From Staphylococcus gallinarum (GTDB taxonomy: Bacteria; Bacillota; Bacilli; Staphylococcales; Staphylococcaceae), in assembly GCF_000875895.1 (NCBI RefSeq), contig NZ_JXCF01000256.1:248001-312000 (forward strand): a DNA stretch of 64,000 bases, given 5' to 3'. The notes under the pieces were generated by a model. The model saw nothing but the letters and a program-made list of their open reading frames with translations, searched no databases and was not told the DNA's origin. How positions within the stretch are numbered: position 1 is the stretch's first letter; each line of letters opens with the position of its first letter. The position numbers and the translations under genes were made by a program. Below are positions 56,301 through 64,000 of this stretch, in pieces.

Positions 56301-57770
56301 TAATAATGGTCCTCCATAATTTAATATTCCATTTTTTAAAATTTGTTGGTCTCCTACGAATGCTCCATATTTGCCAATAGTAGGGTCAAACTGTACTGAC
56401 CCAGAACTTGCTTTAAATGCACTATTCGCTGCTGTTGAGGTAGATAATTTTAAATTTGTAAATGATTTGTCAGCTTTTGTTATAAAGTAACCACTGGATT
56501 CAGATGTTCTAATTTTTGTATTTTCTAATGAGTCTTTTACATAAATTAAATAATTGAGTTTATCGCCGTCTAAATCTGTTTCAGCATGCAAGATATTGCC
56601 AACTGTATCGTCTAATTCAATCATACCGCCTTCAGCAGTATATTGACTTAAAATTTCAGCTCCTCCAAATAAACCATTATTCGCTCTAATATAATTCACT
56701 TGCCAAATATTAGTTTTCTTTCCTTCTGGTGTAATTACTCTGTTAAATTCAACGGGCGTTGTTTGGTTAGCTGGAATAGCTGATATTTTAGTAATATGAT
56801 TCGCAATTACTTCATCTAATTGTAAATTAATCTTAAAACGATCTCCTGAATTTGCTCCTGTCATATAGCTATGAATTCTGAATGGAATATTTTTACCTTT
56901 TAAGATATCATCCTTTAACAATTTTTCAGGATCAAATATCAAAGTTTGGAATGTATAATTATCTGAGTACTTTAATGCCTCAAGAGACGCATCTTCTGTC
57001 TTATCTCTGTTCGCAGTAGTTTGGCGTTTTGTTCTTTTTAATGTACGTGTTGATGGTTCGTGAGTTGCAACAACTTTTCTAAGCTTTTTATTCTGTGATT
57101 GCTTATCTGGCTGTGCTTGCCCGTTAACTTTGCGACTTTCTTTTGTATTTTCATTCTTTTGTTCTTCGGGCCTAATAATCTGTGGTTTATTAATAGAATT
57201 GTTTACATTTGAATTCTCAGGTGCTTCTAGCGATGACGTTTCTCTTTCTTCAGTCGATGCTTCATCTTCAGTAATCTGTTGCTTTGTTTCTTCTGGTTTA
57301 TGTTCTGTTAGCACAGATTCTTCTTTATTGTTAATTGGTTCAGCTTGTGTCTCTATGCTTTCTTCTTTGTTCTGTTGTTCTTCGTTACTCGTGTGTTCAT
57401 TAGTAACGTCTTTATCTATGCGCTCATGTTGAATTGCATTAGGTTTACTCGTTGTTTCATTTGTACTCTGTTGCGTTTCATCAATATGCTTTGTTTCATG
57501 TGCGGTTTGCTCTTGTGTCGATTGTTGTATGGATTGCTCTTGTGATTTGTCTACCGTTGTGCTCTCTTGTTGTTCATGTGGTTCGGAATTTTCGTTTGAA
57601 TTAGCAACTGTTTTGTTTTTTTCTTGGCTTGCTAATTCATCGGCGTATGCCTCATTACCTAATCCAAACACTAATGTAGCACCTATGAGTAAAGATGCTG
57701 TACCAACTGTAAGCTTTCTAATCGAGTATTTATTCCTTTGACTCGAAATGTTATTACAATTTTTGTTCAT
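44328..57770 (-). CDS. bap: Giant Bap-like cell-wall-anchored biofilm adhesin
   Basis: This is a 4480-residue LPXTG surface protein. In order: a YSIRK signal peptide (YSIRKLTVGTASLLIGATLV, cleavage near residue 43); a low-complexity Q/E/T-rich stretch to about 250; a non-repetitive adhesion region to about 620; two calcium-loop motifs DKDRDGLTDSFE (636-647) and DTDNDGDTDGNE (659-670); then immunoglobulin-like repeats. Residues 1106-3169 are exactly 24 near-identical 86-residue units (TQVTGTGEPGSTVKVELPDG core), flanked by about four diverged units before and 14 after (to about 4373). A polar wall-spanning tail and LPSTG (4439-4443) with a hydrophobic helix and RRRK end follow. Domain order and 86-residue repeats match Bap, which is about half this length in S. 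aureus. GGAGG precedes the ATG. Confidence 0.93.
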   Translation of the reverse strand: MNKNCNNISSQRNKYSIRKLTVGTASLLIGATLVFGLGNEAYADELASQEKNKTVANSNENSEPHEQQESTTVDKSQEQSIQQSTQEQTAHETKHIDETQQSTNETTSKPNAIQHERIDKDVTNEHTSNEEQQNKEESIETQAEPINNKEESVLTEHKPEETKQQITEDEASTEERETSSLEAPENSNVNNSINKPQIIRPEEQKNENTKESRKVNGQAQPDKQSQNKKLRKVVATHEPSTRTLKRTKRQTTANRDKTEDASLEALKYSDNYTFQTLIFDPEKLLKDDILKGKNIPFRIHSYMTGANSGDRFKINLQLDEVIANHITKISAIPANQTTPVEFNRVITPEGKKTNIWQVNYIRANNGLFGGAEILSQYTAEGGMIELDDTVGNILHAETDLDGDKLNYLIYVKDSLENTKIRTSESSGYFITKADKSFTNLKLSTSTAANSAFKASSGSVQFDPTIGKYGAFVGDQQILKNGILNYGGPLLDLGLNKQWVYFYKIDPKLIPFAESIELHKYDFKGLAGFDKTYYEETLVAKLPLSQNGEGSITAYDLNTLIEFNNSLPETVGIRIVVKFNQSPNNILIRDGKFDENGNIIPGTSKVREEFTFYGYFTDREGGLIENTFGTSTYYIQDKDRDGLTDSFEIHSSHTDPENADTDNDGDTDGNEYMNLRTSPLVGKPRVEAVTTDMNSIYGRVDIIDDDTDLEVSIVDFNNKVIGKGKVDIYGQFDIKVSHLTPGKYTANVMSKKYTNPESTTFDVIDITKALKPTIEPVTDIDPNIGILGLSGSTITVKDDKGKFIGRVDIAKDQTGNFIILKKPLKAGTVLIATAKKGKYTSIPSDPVTVKDSAGIAPPTVNPVMNRDKSITGITEPETIVRLILPDSSEILSKGDENGRFEIQLPADYKLKVGEELQLVAISGKSIASEPTTVTVEGYVGFPIVQTVTTESKKITGLATSGSLISVKLPDGTLLYGEVADSGNFEILLPSYIKFIGGEKIDLSATSQPGNFALSTSIIVQDATAPEPPTVNDFTDTSTQLSGTTEAGAIVNVELPDGSELSGLADDQGNYTIDFPTNNKFNGGESIKVTSTDAAGNKSEATVIDVKDTTPPVVPTVSEVTSESTQVTGTGEAGSTVKVELPDGTVLNGVVDDQGNFEIDLPTNNKFNGGERIKVTSTDASDNKSEETVIDVKDTTPPVAPTVGEVTSESTQVTGTGEPGSTVKVELPDGTEITGVADDQGNYTIDLPTNKKFQGGESIKVTSTDASGNKSDEKVIDVKDTTPPVAPTVSEVTSESTQVTGTGEPGSTVKVELPDGTVLDGVADDQGNYTIDLPANKKFQGGESIKVTSTDASGNKSDEKVIDVKDTTPPVAPTVSEVTSESTQVTGTGEPGSTVKVELPDGTVLDGVADDQGNYTIDLPTNKKFQGGESIKVTSTDASGNKSDDTVIDVKDTTPPVAPTVSEVTSESTQVTGTGEPGSTVKVELPDGTVLDGVADDQGNYTIDLPTNKKFQGGESIKITSTDASGNKSDDTVIDVKDTTPPVAPTVSEVTSESTQVTGTGEPGSTVKVELPDGTELTGVADDQGNYTIDLPSNKKFNGGESIKVTSTDASGNKSGETVIDVKDTTPPVAPTVSEVTSESTQVTGTGEPGSTVKVELPDGTELSAVTDDQGNYTIDLPANKKFKGGESIKVTSTDASGNKSDEKVIDVKDTMPPVAPTVSEVTSESTQVTGTGEPGSTVKVELPDGTELTGVADDQGNYVIDLSANKKFNGGESIKVTSTDASGNKSGETVIDVKDTTPPVAPTVSEVTSESTQVTGTGEPGSTVKVELPDGTELTGVADDQGNYVIDIPANKKFNGGESIKVTSTDASGNKSGETVIDVKDTTPPVAPTVSEVTSESTQVTGTGEPGSTVKIELPDGTEITGVANNQGNYTIDLPSNKKFNGGESIKVTSTDASGNKSGETVIAVKDTTPPMAPTVSEVTSGSTQVTGIGEPGSTVKVELPDGTVLDGVADDQGNYTIDLPSNKKFNGGESIKVTSTDASGNKSGETVIAVKDTTPPVAPTVSEVTSGSTQVTGTGEPGSTVKVELPDGTVLDGVADDQGNYTIDLPANKKFNGGEQIKVTSTDASGNKSDEKVIDVKDTTPPVAPTVSEVTSESTQVTGTGEPGSTVKVELPDGTELSAVADDQGNYVIDIPANKKFNGGESIKVTSTDASGNKSNETVIDVKDTTPPVAPTVSKVTSESTQVTGTGEPGSTVKVELPDGTELTAIADDQGNYTIDLPSNKKFQGGESIKITSTDASGNKSGETVIDVKDTTPPVAPTVSEVTSESTQVTGTGEPGSTVKVELPDGTVLDGVADNQGNYTIDLPSNKKFQGGESIKITSTDASGNKSGETVIDVKDTTPPVAPTVSEVTSESTQVTGTGEPGSTVKVELPNGTVLDGVADDQGNYTINLPSNKKFQGGESIKVTSTDASGNKSGETVIAVKDTTPPVAPTVSEVTSESTQVTGTGEPGSTVKVELPDGTELSAVTDDQGNYTIDLPSNKKFQGGESIKITSTDASGNKSDDTVIDVKDTTPPVAPTVSEVTSESTQVTGTGEPGSTVKVELPDGTVLDGVADDQGNYVIDLPANKKFNGGESIKVTSTDASGNKSDEKVIDVKDTTPPVAPTVSEVTSESTQVTGTGEPGSTVKVELPDGTVLDGVADNQGNYTIDLPANKKFKGGESIKVTSTDASGNKSGETVIDVKDTTPPVAPTVSEVTSESTQVTGTGEPGSTVKVELPDGTELSAIADDQGNYVIDLPTSKKFNGGESIKVTSTDASGNKSNETVIAVKDTTPPVAPTVSEVTSESTQVTGTGEPGSTVKVELPDGTELTGVADDQGNYVIDLPANKKFNGGESIKVTSTDPSGNKSGETVIDVKDTTPPVAPTVSEVTSESTQVTGTGEPGSTVKVELPDGTELSAVTDDQGNYTIDLPTNKKFNGGESIKVTSTDASGNKSDEKVIDVKDTTPPVAPTVSEVTSESTQVTGTGEPGSTVKVELPDGTELTGVADDQGNYTIDLPTNKKFQGGESIKVTSTDASGNKSDEKVIDVKDTTPPVAPTVSEVTSESTQVTGTGEPGSTVKVELPNGTELISVVDDQGNYVIDIPSNIKFSGGESIKVTSTDASSNKSKETTIEVRDVTPPKPPTVLPITSESTQISGLAEPNAKIKLTIAGGNELTAVANDQGIYVIALPNGWILDGEEDVNVYAIDASGNVSLPTYIRVLDVTAPEEPIVNPITSESTQITGTTEPGATIKVELPYGTVLTGKADDQGDYTIIVDDANRFRGGEKVKITATDDAGNKSEVIVIDVKDTTPPLVPTVSPFTSQDTLISGTAEPDSIVKVLLPDGTELTATANLQGNYLIDIPNNQKFQGGEKIKLTATDQSGNTSHVATIDVEDKTPPTPPTIGKLTSESMEISGTSEPGAKIIMVLPDDSELTAVADDQGNYTIDLYDTIFAGNETLRVTATDLAGNKSEATIIQVIDATPPEAPKVNQVTSDDNKVAGTSEENTTVTLTLPDGTELTGQTDDQGNYTIDIPANKQFQGGESIQLTTTDAAGNKSTVTIINVADVTPPVVPSVNPITTESTTITGTGEPQAVVRVELPDGTYLVQHIDDQGNYSIDIPSNTKFQGGEQLKVISIDKSFNISEEKVINVKDVTPPKEPVVYPIISFSQGVSGFSEPDALITIKLPSGELLKGKADNNGSYMVPWKDGFELQGGEVIEVFATDAAGNDSTTVRSTVIDRTPPEEPTVNEITSESKVISGNTEPLATIIVEAAYKPTLTVEADQNGNFTLQLPKDYGLQGGEQLKVISMDKEGNQSDVLRVSVTDVTPPKSPLIDEITSESKAITGEAEPLSIIEVNISNGTKIKGKTDGFGNFIILLPDNMKLNGGETIEAIATDISGNASKPTRLTVVDNTPPSIPTVNDLTSEDTMITGTGEVGSTVSVKLPDGTVLKKLVDNKGQYTIELPNKVKFKGGESLQVIATDKADNQTAALEIIVEDTTPPVMPKIDSFTTESKQLTGITEPDAVVNVQLPTSEKLSIKADDKGAFAIDLPSGLVFKGREKLSITATDAQGNETSPIIIIVKDTTIPETPKVNKVTSESTHITGTAEPGALVKVKLPNGKLLTAQVDKQGAFNVELPYKGTFKGGEVLKVSVVDPSSNESLATTIHVEDITAPKSPTVKPITSDNPLVVGTAEVGSTIKVKLPNGKVISTKVGKQGNYKVKIPNNFKLNGGESLIITATDVSGNTSEEITVKVTDNTAPTNPNVNPIDKDSKIISGTAEANATIKIKLPNGKVLVGNADSKGRFDIKVPETVDLSKMKSIKVIAIDANGNASNEVNVDIEQTNHTQDVNQNNGTANDQQSNISHSQALDHVQSDIEQDLSGQHNADKSMNSNRENEPNGSNHEQGELPSTGQNDAVNTTAYGSLMALIGSALLFTRRRKNNDKNKQDN
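48264..54455 (-). repeat. 24 tandem 258-bp coding repeats in bap
   Basis: The array is 6192 bp, exactly 24 x 258 bp, each unit encoding 86 residues from DTTPPVAPTVSEV to DVK. Units differ mainly at three short sites: LDGV/LTGV/LSAV/ITGV, LPTNKKFQ/LPANKKFN/LPSNKKF variants, and SDEK/SGET/SDDT/SNET. Many synonymous differences also exist. A further related unit precedes it (54456-54713). Copy number may vary between strains and be collapsed in assemblies. Confidence 0.95.
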
Positions 57771-57986
57771 TAGATTCCTCCACGTTATTATATTGTAAAC
57801 AATTCTAATATGTATATTATCACAATACTATAAATAATTTAAGTATTTATTTTAGATTATTAACGTATTTTTATAAAATATTACATATCAATCTTATTAA
57901 CCCATAATCAAAGCGTACGTATTGCATGCTTTAAATCACATTTTAAATTGAAAAACACCTTTTTAATTCTATTTTTAAACGCAATA
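57771..57986 (-). promoter_or_regulatory. AT-rich promoter region of bap
   Basis: No gene is present here. The bap ribosome binding site GGAGG lies just before the ATG. A possible -10 TAATAT with a weak -35 (TTAAAT, 17 bp upstream) lies near 57815-57845 on the minus strand; the promoter is not certain. Confidence 0.35.
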
Positions 57987-58032
57987 AAAAGAGGTTCATT
58001 AGTATTTCAATTTCACTAATAAACCTCTTTTA
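57987..58032. terminator. Bidirectional terminator upstream of bap
   Basis: AAAAGAGGTT-CATTAGT pairs with ACTAAT-AAACCTCTTTT with small bulges, with T-runs on both strands. On the minus strand it ends the orphan gene at 58102 before the bap promoter. Confidence 0.75.
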
Positions 58033-58101
58033 ATGTCATTATATTAATCATTTTAACAATTAATTCACAGAGTTAATCTTTGTGTTAATTTTAAATCTTA
58101 A

Positions 58102-58431
58102 TTATGCCGTTCTTAAATATTTGTCATAATCAAAACTATTAATATCATTTGTTACAATTACTTTAGTACCTATAATCATTTCTAATACTCGGCTAACAAT
58201 ACACACTGCATCTAAGTGTAATGATTTAATATCATTTATTTCTAATACAATAAAGCGAATCACATTAACGTTAGCACCTACGCTCTTGATTAAATCTTCA
58301 ATATATAACGTTAATTGATTTATATAGTCTTGATTTGAAATTGCAATGACTCTAGAATTAATTGGCTCTTTTCTGTCATTTCTTAGATACAAAAGTGTAT
58401 TACCCATACTATATCTAACAATTAAATACAT
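58102..58431 (-). CDS. Unrecognised 109-residue protein
   Basis: I do not recognise this protein. It starts MYLIVRYSMGNTLLYLRNDR and is a soluble alpha/beta-looking polypeptide without signal peptide or membrane helix. The middle (IEDLIKSVGANVNVIRFIVL) and the end (GTKVIVTNDINSFDYDKYLR) suggest alternating strands and helices. The ribosome binding site is weak (GGTGTGA before the ATG at 58431). A good terminator follows, which supports a real gene. It lies directly upstream of bap on the same strand, separated by that terminator, and could be a regulator or an unrelated orphan. Confidence 0.6.
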   Translation of the reverse strand: MYLIVRYSMGNTLLYLRNDRKEPINSRVIAISNQDYINQLTLYIEDLIKSVGANVNVIRFIVLEINDIKSLHLDAVCIVSRVLEMIIGTKVIVTNDINSFDYDKYLRTA

Positions 58432-58434
58432 CAA

Positions 58435-58685
58435 ATCACACCACTTTATTTATCATTTATTAATAGTATATACATTTCAGGCAATTACAAAACATTTTTT
58501 CTTAATTTTGCGCAACTTATATGCAAGGATTGATTTTCCCACTAAAAATGAAAAAGAGATTCCTATCACTAATCCTTTACCACGTATCTTATCCGTTTAA
58601 AATGGCATTCATGGATGAGCTCAATAGCAATCTCCTAATTAAAGCAGTATATTTAATTGTGTGTGCTTTCTACCTAAAATATAAT
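58435..58685. other. Intergenic region downstream of aldA
   Basis: This 250-bp stretch has several short overlapping frames on the plus strand, none with a ribosome binding site or recognisable product. I see no clear terminator for aldA here. Confidence 0.4.
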
Positions 58686-60206
58686 CTAAAAAAGACCTGT
58701 TGGTTTAGTATCATAACTCACTAATAAATTTTTAGTTTGTTGATAGTGTTCTAGCATCATCAAGTGATTTTCTCTACCAATCCCGCTCATTTTATAACCA
58801 CCAAACGCTGCATGTGCGGGATATGTATGGTAGTTATTCACCCATACTCGACCTGCTTGAATACCACGGCCAATTCGATAAGCAGTATTTTGATTTCTAG
58901 TCCATAGTCCTGCACCAAGTCCGTATTCTGTATCATTCGCCATCTCCAAGGCTTCAGCTTCATCTTTAAATGTCGCAACAGATAGTACCGGTCCAAATAT
59001 TTCTTCTTGGAAAATTCTCATGTCTTGCGTACCTTTAAAAATTGTAGGTTCTATATAAAATCCATTCTCTAAGTCGTCTCCTTCGGTACGGATACCCCCA
59101 CCAACTAATACTTCTGCTCCTTCAGATTTTCCAATATCTAAGTATTTTTTAATCTTTTCTTGTTGTTCATTAGAAGTTTGTGCTCCCACCATAGTTGTGT
59201 CATCTAAAGGATTGCCAAGTTTAATCTTGTTCACTTTATCTATGCACAACTCAATAAAGTCATCATAAATATCTTCGTGAATTAACGCTCTGGATGGACA
59301 TGTACAGACTTCACCTTGATTCAAGGCAAACATAACTAATCCCTCAACTGCTTTATCTAGATATTCATCATTTTCATCCATAATGTCTTTAAAAAATATA
59401 TTCGGTGATTTACCACCTAATTCTAACGTCACTGGAATAATATTATCGCTCGCATTTTTCATAATTATTTTTCCAGTTGTAGTCTCTCCCGTAAAAGCCA
59501 CTTTATTAATTTCTGTATGTGTAGCTAAAGCTTCACCTGTTTCAGCCCCAAAGCCATTAACTACATTTAAAATTCCTGCTGGTAATAGATCTTCAATTAA
59601 TTCGATAAAGTGCAAAATAGAAACTGGTGTTTGTTCTGCCGGTTTTAACACGACAACATTTCCAGTTACTAATGCAGGCGCAATCTTCCATGTCGCCATT
59701 AACAATGGGAAGTTCCATGGAATGATCTGACCAACAACACCTAGTGGTTCTTTGTAATGATATGCAACGGTATCATTATCAATTTGTGAAATACCACCTT
59801 CTTCAGCACGAATAACTCCTGCAAAATATCTAAAATGATCAACAACTAACGGTAAATCTGCAGCTAATGTTTCTCTAACCGGTTTCCCGTTATCAAATGT
59901 TTCGATTACAGCTAAATATTCTAAATTCTCCTCAACCCTATCTGCAATTTTCAACAATAGTTGCGAACGTTCTGCAGGTGATTGCTTTGCCCATTCAATC
60001 TGTGCTTCTTTCGCTGCTGCAACTGCCAAATCTACGTCTGCTTTTGTTGATCTTGGAATCTGTGCATAAACTTCACCTGTAATAGGCGAAATGTTATCAA
60101 AATATTGATCTTCTTCTGGTTCTTTCCAAGTGCCTCCAATGTAATTTGCATATGTTGATTTCACTTTGTATTTCGCATCTTGCTCAGTTGGATTTGTATA
60201 TAGCAT
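58686..60206 (-). CDS. aldA: NAD-dependent aldehyde dehydrogenase
   Basis: This 506-residue enzyme oxidises aldehydes to carboxylic acids. Family motifs are [20 protein letters not shown] (cofactor pocket), [23 protein letters not shown] with the general-base glutamate, and [20 protein letters not shown] with the catalytic cysteine. [19 protein letters not shown] lies near the end. It matches staphylococcal AldA. AGAGGAGG lies before the ATG. A cre site lies 45 bp upstream, so glucose likely represses it. It could remove aldehydes made by the 2-oxoacid decarboxylase, but the genes are not linked. Confidence 0.92.
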   Translation of the reverse strand: MLYTNPTEQDAKYKVKSTYANYIGGTWKEPEEDQYFDNISPITGEVYAQIPRSTKADVDLAVAAAKEAQIEWAKQSPAERSQLLLKIADRVEENLEYLAVIETFDNGKPVRETLAADLPLVVDHFRYFAGVIRAEEGGISQIDNDTVAYHYKEPLGVVGQIIPWNFPLLMATWKIAPALVTGNVVVLKPAEQTPVSILHFIELIEDLLPAGILNVVNGFGAETGEALATHTEINKVAFTGETTTGKIIMKNASDNIIPVTLELGGKSPNIFFKDIMDENDEYLDKAVEGLVMFALNQGEVCTCPSRALIHEDIYDDFIELCIDKVNKIKLGNPLDDTTMVGAQTSNEQQEKIKKYLDIGKSEGAEVLVGGGIRTEGDDLENGFYIEPTIFKGTQDMRIFQEEIFGPVLSVATFKDEAEALEMANDTEYGLGAGLWTRNQNTAYRIGRGIQAGRVWVNNYHTYPAHAAFGGYKMSGIGRENHLMMLEHYQQTKNLLVSYDTKPTGLF

Positions 60207-60250
60207 ATTAAAACCTCCTCTATTCGCTTGTATACCCTATAGGACAATAT

Positions 60251-60264
60251 TGTAAGCGTTTTCT
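60251..60264. promoter_or_regulatory. cre site upstream of aldA
   Basis: TGTAAGCGTTTTCT matches the CcpA consensus TGWAANCGNTNWCA except at the last base. On the minus strand it is followed by GGGTATAC, which resembles a sigma-B -10 box, but a matching GTTT box at the right distance is lacking. Confidence 0.65.
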
Positions 60265-60330
60265 TCAGAAGGAATTTTTTTCCATTTTCACTTGAATTAT
60301 ATGTGAAAATGGATGACCTAAATTATGTAG

Positions 60331-60687
60331 CTATCTAACTGTCATTGATGTGATCGCACTAACAATTAAGACAATGCCTGTTAAGTAAAACATAAACAAT
60401 AATAAGATAATCGGTGATATAAATGTAAGTATCAAGCCACCCATAATAAATATAAAAGCAAAGAACAATTGCCAGATGCCTGATATGATGCCAGTTGCTG
60501 TATACTTGAAGATTCCAAAGATAAGTGCTGGTAAAAATAATAATAAAATCGTCGCAATACTTAGTAATAATTCGTATGGTTGTTCAAAGCTAATTGCATG
60601 TTCACCTATCGAATACTTTGCACAAACTAATAATGTAAAAATAATCAAAACTGCTGATAAAATAATAAATCCTATACGCGCTTTCAA
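60331..60687 (-). CDS. Small membrane protein of unknown function
   Basis: This 118-residue protein is almost entirely hydrophobic, with four predicted helices (IGFIILSAVLIIFTLLVCAK, LLLSIATILLLFLPALIFGI, IWQLFFAFIFIMGGLILTFI, IILLLFMFYLTGIVLIVSAI). I do not recognise a family. The start is unusual: a GTG at 60696 lies inside the GAGGTG ribosome binding site, so the TTG at 60687 (6 bp behind it, MKARIGF) is more likely. It is monocistronic between aldA and mqo on the same strand. A 10-bp inverted repeat (60282-60312) follows but lacks a T-run. Confidence 0.65.
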   Translation of the reverse strand: MKARIGFIILSAVLIIFTLLVCAKYSIGEHAISFEQPYELLLSIATILLLFLPALIFGIFKYTATGIISGIWQLFFAFIFIMGGLILTFISPIILLLFMFYLTGIVLIVSAITSMTVR

Positions 60688-61055
60688 AATATACACCTCA
60701 ATAGTTTATCTTTTTAATATATTTTTACTCTAATATAATTCTTTGTCAACAAATTATGTATAATTATTTATATTTTAATATTTTTACAACTATAATAAGA
60801 ATAGATAATAGCCTACTATATTTTAATGTAAAATAATGTGTCATAGTTGCTGATATTACAATACGAATCGCAGACGCATTTCGAGACATATTCTTATACT
60901 AGTAAATCGTATTAATAATACGCAGTGTTTAATTATAAAAGCTCCCTTCAAAATAAACATTTGAAGGGAGCTTATTATAAAACTCATTTACGAGTTCTAT
61001 TTCTCAGATTTATATCCGAAGTGCTTTTCAACAGCATACAACATAAAGCACTTTA
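60688..61055. other. Intergenic region before the mqo terminator
   Basis: No gene is supported. It contains the mqo terminator (60939-60973) and a perfect 15-bp palindrome CGTATTAATAATACG (60908-60922) of unknown role. Confidence 0.4.
60939..60973 (-). terminator. Terminator of the mqo gene
   Basis: A perfect 14-bp stem AAGCTCCCTTCAAA/TTTGAAGGGAGCTT is followed by TTATAATTAA on the minus strand. Confidence 0.75.
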
Positions 61056-62543
61056 TTATTTATTGATTAAATCAAGCTCATTACCAGTAGCCTGTCTAAT
61101 TTCTTTCAATAAAGCATAATCTTCGATTAATGATTGTCCATAAGATGGAATCATTTCTTTAATCTTGCCATCCCATTCTTTGATATATTCAGGGAAGTTT
61201 TTCTCTAATACTTCTAATGCTACAGAAACAGAAGTAGATGCCCCTGGTGATTCACCCAATAATGCGATAACTGAATGATCTTTAGAGTTAACTACCTCAG
61301 TACCAAATTGAATGTAGCCTCGACCATGTTCTTTCGTATCTTTGATAACTTGAACACGTTTACCTGCGATATGAATATCCCAGTCTTCGTCTTTGGCATT
61401 AGGCACAAATCTACGTAGCTCTTTCATACGGTCTTCCTTTTTAGCCAATACTTCTTGGATAGAGTATTTCACTAATGGGAAGTTTTTGAATGCTGATGCT
61501 AACATTGTACCCACATTACTTGTATTTAACGATTTGAATAAATCTAAGTTAGAACCGTTCTTCAAGAATTTAGGACCAATTGCAGCAAATGGACCAAATA
61601 GTAACGTATTCTCATCTTGGATATATCTTCTATCTAAGTGTGGTACTGTCATTGGAGGTGTGCCAGGTGGTTCTTTACCATATACTTTGGCTTCGTGTTC
61701 TGCAACAACCTTTGGATTGTTACAAACTAAGAATGCACCACTAATTGGGAAACCACCTAAGTGTTTGCTTTCAGGGATACCTGTTTTTTGTAACAATGGT
61801 ATCGCATGTCCACCAGCACCAATAAATACATAATCAGTGATATATGTTTCTACTTTTTTAGTGTTTAGGTCTTTAACTTTAACTTCCCATTTGCCATCTT
61901 TACGACGGTTGAAATCTTGAACTTCATGTTTATAGAAGATTTCAGCATTATCATGTTCGTTTAAGTTTTTAGCCATTTTTCTAGTAAGTTCACCAAAGTT
62001 TACGTCAGTACCTTCATCTATCTTACTAGCAGCAACTTTCTCTTCTGGGTTACGTCCATCCATCATTAACGGAATCCATTCTTTCAGCTTTTCATGATCT
62101 TCCGTATATTCGATGCCTTTAAACATAGATAATGGAGAAAGTGCTTCGAAACGTCTTTTCAAGAAATTAATATTACGTTCGCCTTGTACGAAACTAATGT
62201 GCGGTAAAGGACGAATAAATTCTTGAGGGTTTTGAATTTGGTTAGTCTTAACTAGGTAAGACCAAAATTGTTTAGAAATCTCAAATTGTTCATTGATTTC
62301 CTTTGCCTTTTCAATATCGATAGAACCATCTTTTTGTTCAACTGTATAGTTCAACTCACATAATGCGGCATGTCCAGTACCAGCATTATTTCGTTCGTTT
62401 GAACTTTCAATTGCAGGTTTCTCAAGTCTTTCAAAAAGTTTAATATTCCAATCTGGTGCAAGATCTTTTAAAAATGAGCCGAATGTTGTACTTAAAACAC
62501 CCGCGCCAATTAAAATGACGTCTTTAGAGTTTGAATCACTCAT
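61056..62543 (-). CDS. mqo: Malate:quinone oxidoreductase family, Mqo2/Lqo type (possible L-lactate:quinone oxidoreductase)
   Basis: This 495-residue membrane-associated flavoprotein has an N-terminal FAD-binding motif [20 protein letters not shown] followed by [40 protein letters not shown] and [20 protein letters not shown]. It passes electrons from malate or lactate to menaquinone. S. aureus has two paralogues; the CELNYTV and GVLSTTFGS segments resemble Mqo2, which has been shown there to act as L-lactate:quinone oxidoreductase (Lqo). The ATG at 62543 has AAAGGTGG in front; a frame six codons longer begins before that site. Closeness to panBC also fits the mqo2 neighbourhood as I recall it. 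Confidence 0.88.
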   Translation of the reverse strand: MSDSNSKDVILIGAGVLSTTFGSFLKDLAPDWNIKLFERLEKPAIESSNERNNAGTGHAALCELNYTVEQKDGSIDIEKAKEINEQFEISKQFWSYLVKTNQIQNPQEFIRPLPHISFVQGERNINFLKRRFEALSPLSMFKGIEYTEDHEKLKEWIPLMMDGRNPEEKVAASKIDEGTDVNFGELTRKMAKNLNEHDNAEIFYKHEVQDFNRRKDGKWEVKVKDLNTKKVETYITDYVFIGAGGHAIPLLQKTGIPESKHLGGFPISGAFLVCNNPKVVAEHEAKVYGKEPPGTPPMTVPHLDRRYIQDENTLLFGPFAAIGPKFLKNGSNLDLFKSLNTSNVGTMLASAFKNFPLVKYSIQEVLAKKEDRMKELRRFVPNAKDEDWDIHIAGKRVQVIKDTKEHGRGYIQFGTEVVNSKDHSVIALLGESPGASTSVSVALEVLEKNFPEYIKEWDGKIKEMIPSYGQSLIEDYALLKEIRQATGNELDLINK

Positions 62544-62804
62544 TTTTTTACCACCTTTCATAATTCACTTCTTTGAATAGCCCACAAAAATAGCACTTAC
62601 TATTTCATGGTATGATACAATACAAACATTTTTCCAATGTTATTAGGTATATACCCAAATTAATGTAATCTGATCATTTTACTTGTTTTCTCGATAAATC
62701 TCTCTCACGTTTAATGATAAATCAACGTTAAGAAAATGTAAAATGTGTGTGTTACATTTCTTCTAACAATTTATATTAAATGCTATACAATAATTATTGG
62801 TTAA

Positions 62805-64000
<1,196 letters not shown>

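Noticed and set aside
58521..58724. 67-codon plus-strand frame downstream of aldA
   Set aside because: No ribosome binding site, it overlaps the end of aldA in antisense and its composition is not protein-like.
60282..60312. Inverted repeat CCATTTTCAC/GTGAAAATGG as a terminator
   Set aside because: Neither strand has a T-run after the stem; the T-run lies before it on the plus strand.

Overview
The window is low-GC Gram-positive chromosome and very probably Staphylococcus. Evidence for this includes strong AAGGAGG-type ribosome binding sites, a YSIRK signal and LPXTG anchor on a giant Bap-like surface protein, an AldA-like aldehyde dehydrogenase and an Mqo2/Lqo-type quinone oxidoreductase. 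The linked xylose and arabinose operons, the glycerate/Lar locus and the arr gene point to the saprophyticus/xylosus/equorum species group rather than S. aureus. I see no tRNA, rRNA, transposase, integrase or CRISPR array.

Layout. 1-2.6 kb: a UbiX/UbiD decarboxylase pair (UbiD cut by the left edge) with a divergent LysR regulator. 2.7-6.7 kb: a VOC/PhnB-like protein, then pyruvate phosphate dikinase overlapping its regulatory kinase/phosphorylase. 6.7-7.8 kb: about 1.1 kb of AT-rich DNA without a recognised gene, holding a possible small RNA. 7.8-15.9 kb: an APC amino-acid permease, a CdaR-type regulator, a glycerate kinase and a complete nickel-pincer-cofactor operon larA-larE-larB-larC. 16-30.6 kb: a pentose island on the minus strand with a Gfo/Idh oxidoreductase, xylR-xylA-xylB-xylT, araB-araD-araA-araE and araR, each with recognisable operators and cre sites, followed by a CrtM-like protein with altered catalytic motifs. 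30.8-44.3 kb: a TetX-like monooxygenase with its PadR regulator, an IpdC-like 2-oxoacid decarboxylase, MarR, a candidate ncRNA, a gene remnant, a membrane channel-like protein, a rifampin ADP-ribosyltransferase, a glycerophosphodiesterase, a lipoprotein, a LysR/MFS divergon and a two-gene DUF3100 membrane operon. 44.3-57.8 kb: one 13.4-kb gene for a 4480-residue LPXTG adhesin with exactly 24 near-identical 258-bp units plus about 18 diverged ones. 58-64 kb: an orphan ORF, aldA, a small membrane protein, an mqo2/lqo-type gene, panC and the end of panB (cut by the right edge).

The common theme is uptake and oxidation of plant-derived carbon: phenolic acids, xylose, arabinose, glycerate or other 2-hydroxyacids, and 2-oxoacids. 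Catabolite control (cre sites at xylA, araB and aldA) and local repressors govern it, and a large biofilm-type adhesin sits alongside. The most interesting items are the glycerate-kinase-linked Lar racemase operon, the CrtM-like protein with one acidic residue lost from each Asp-rich motif, the mosaic 24-unit Bap repeat array, and a candidate ncRNA with a promoter and terminator between marR and ipdC.
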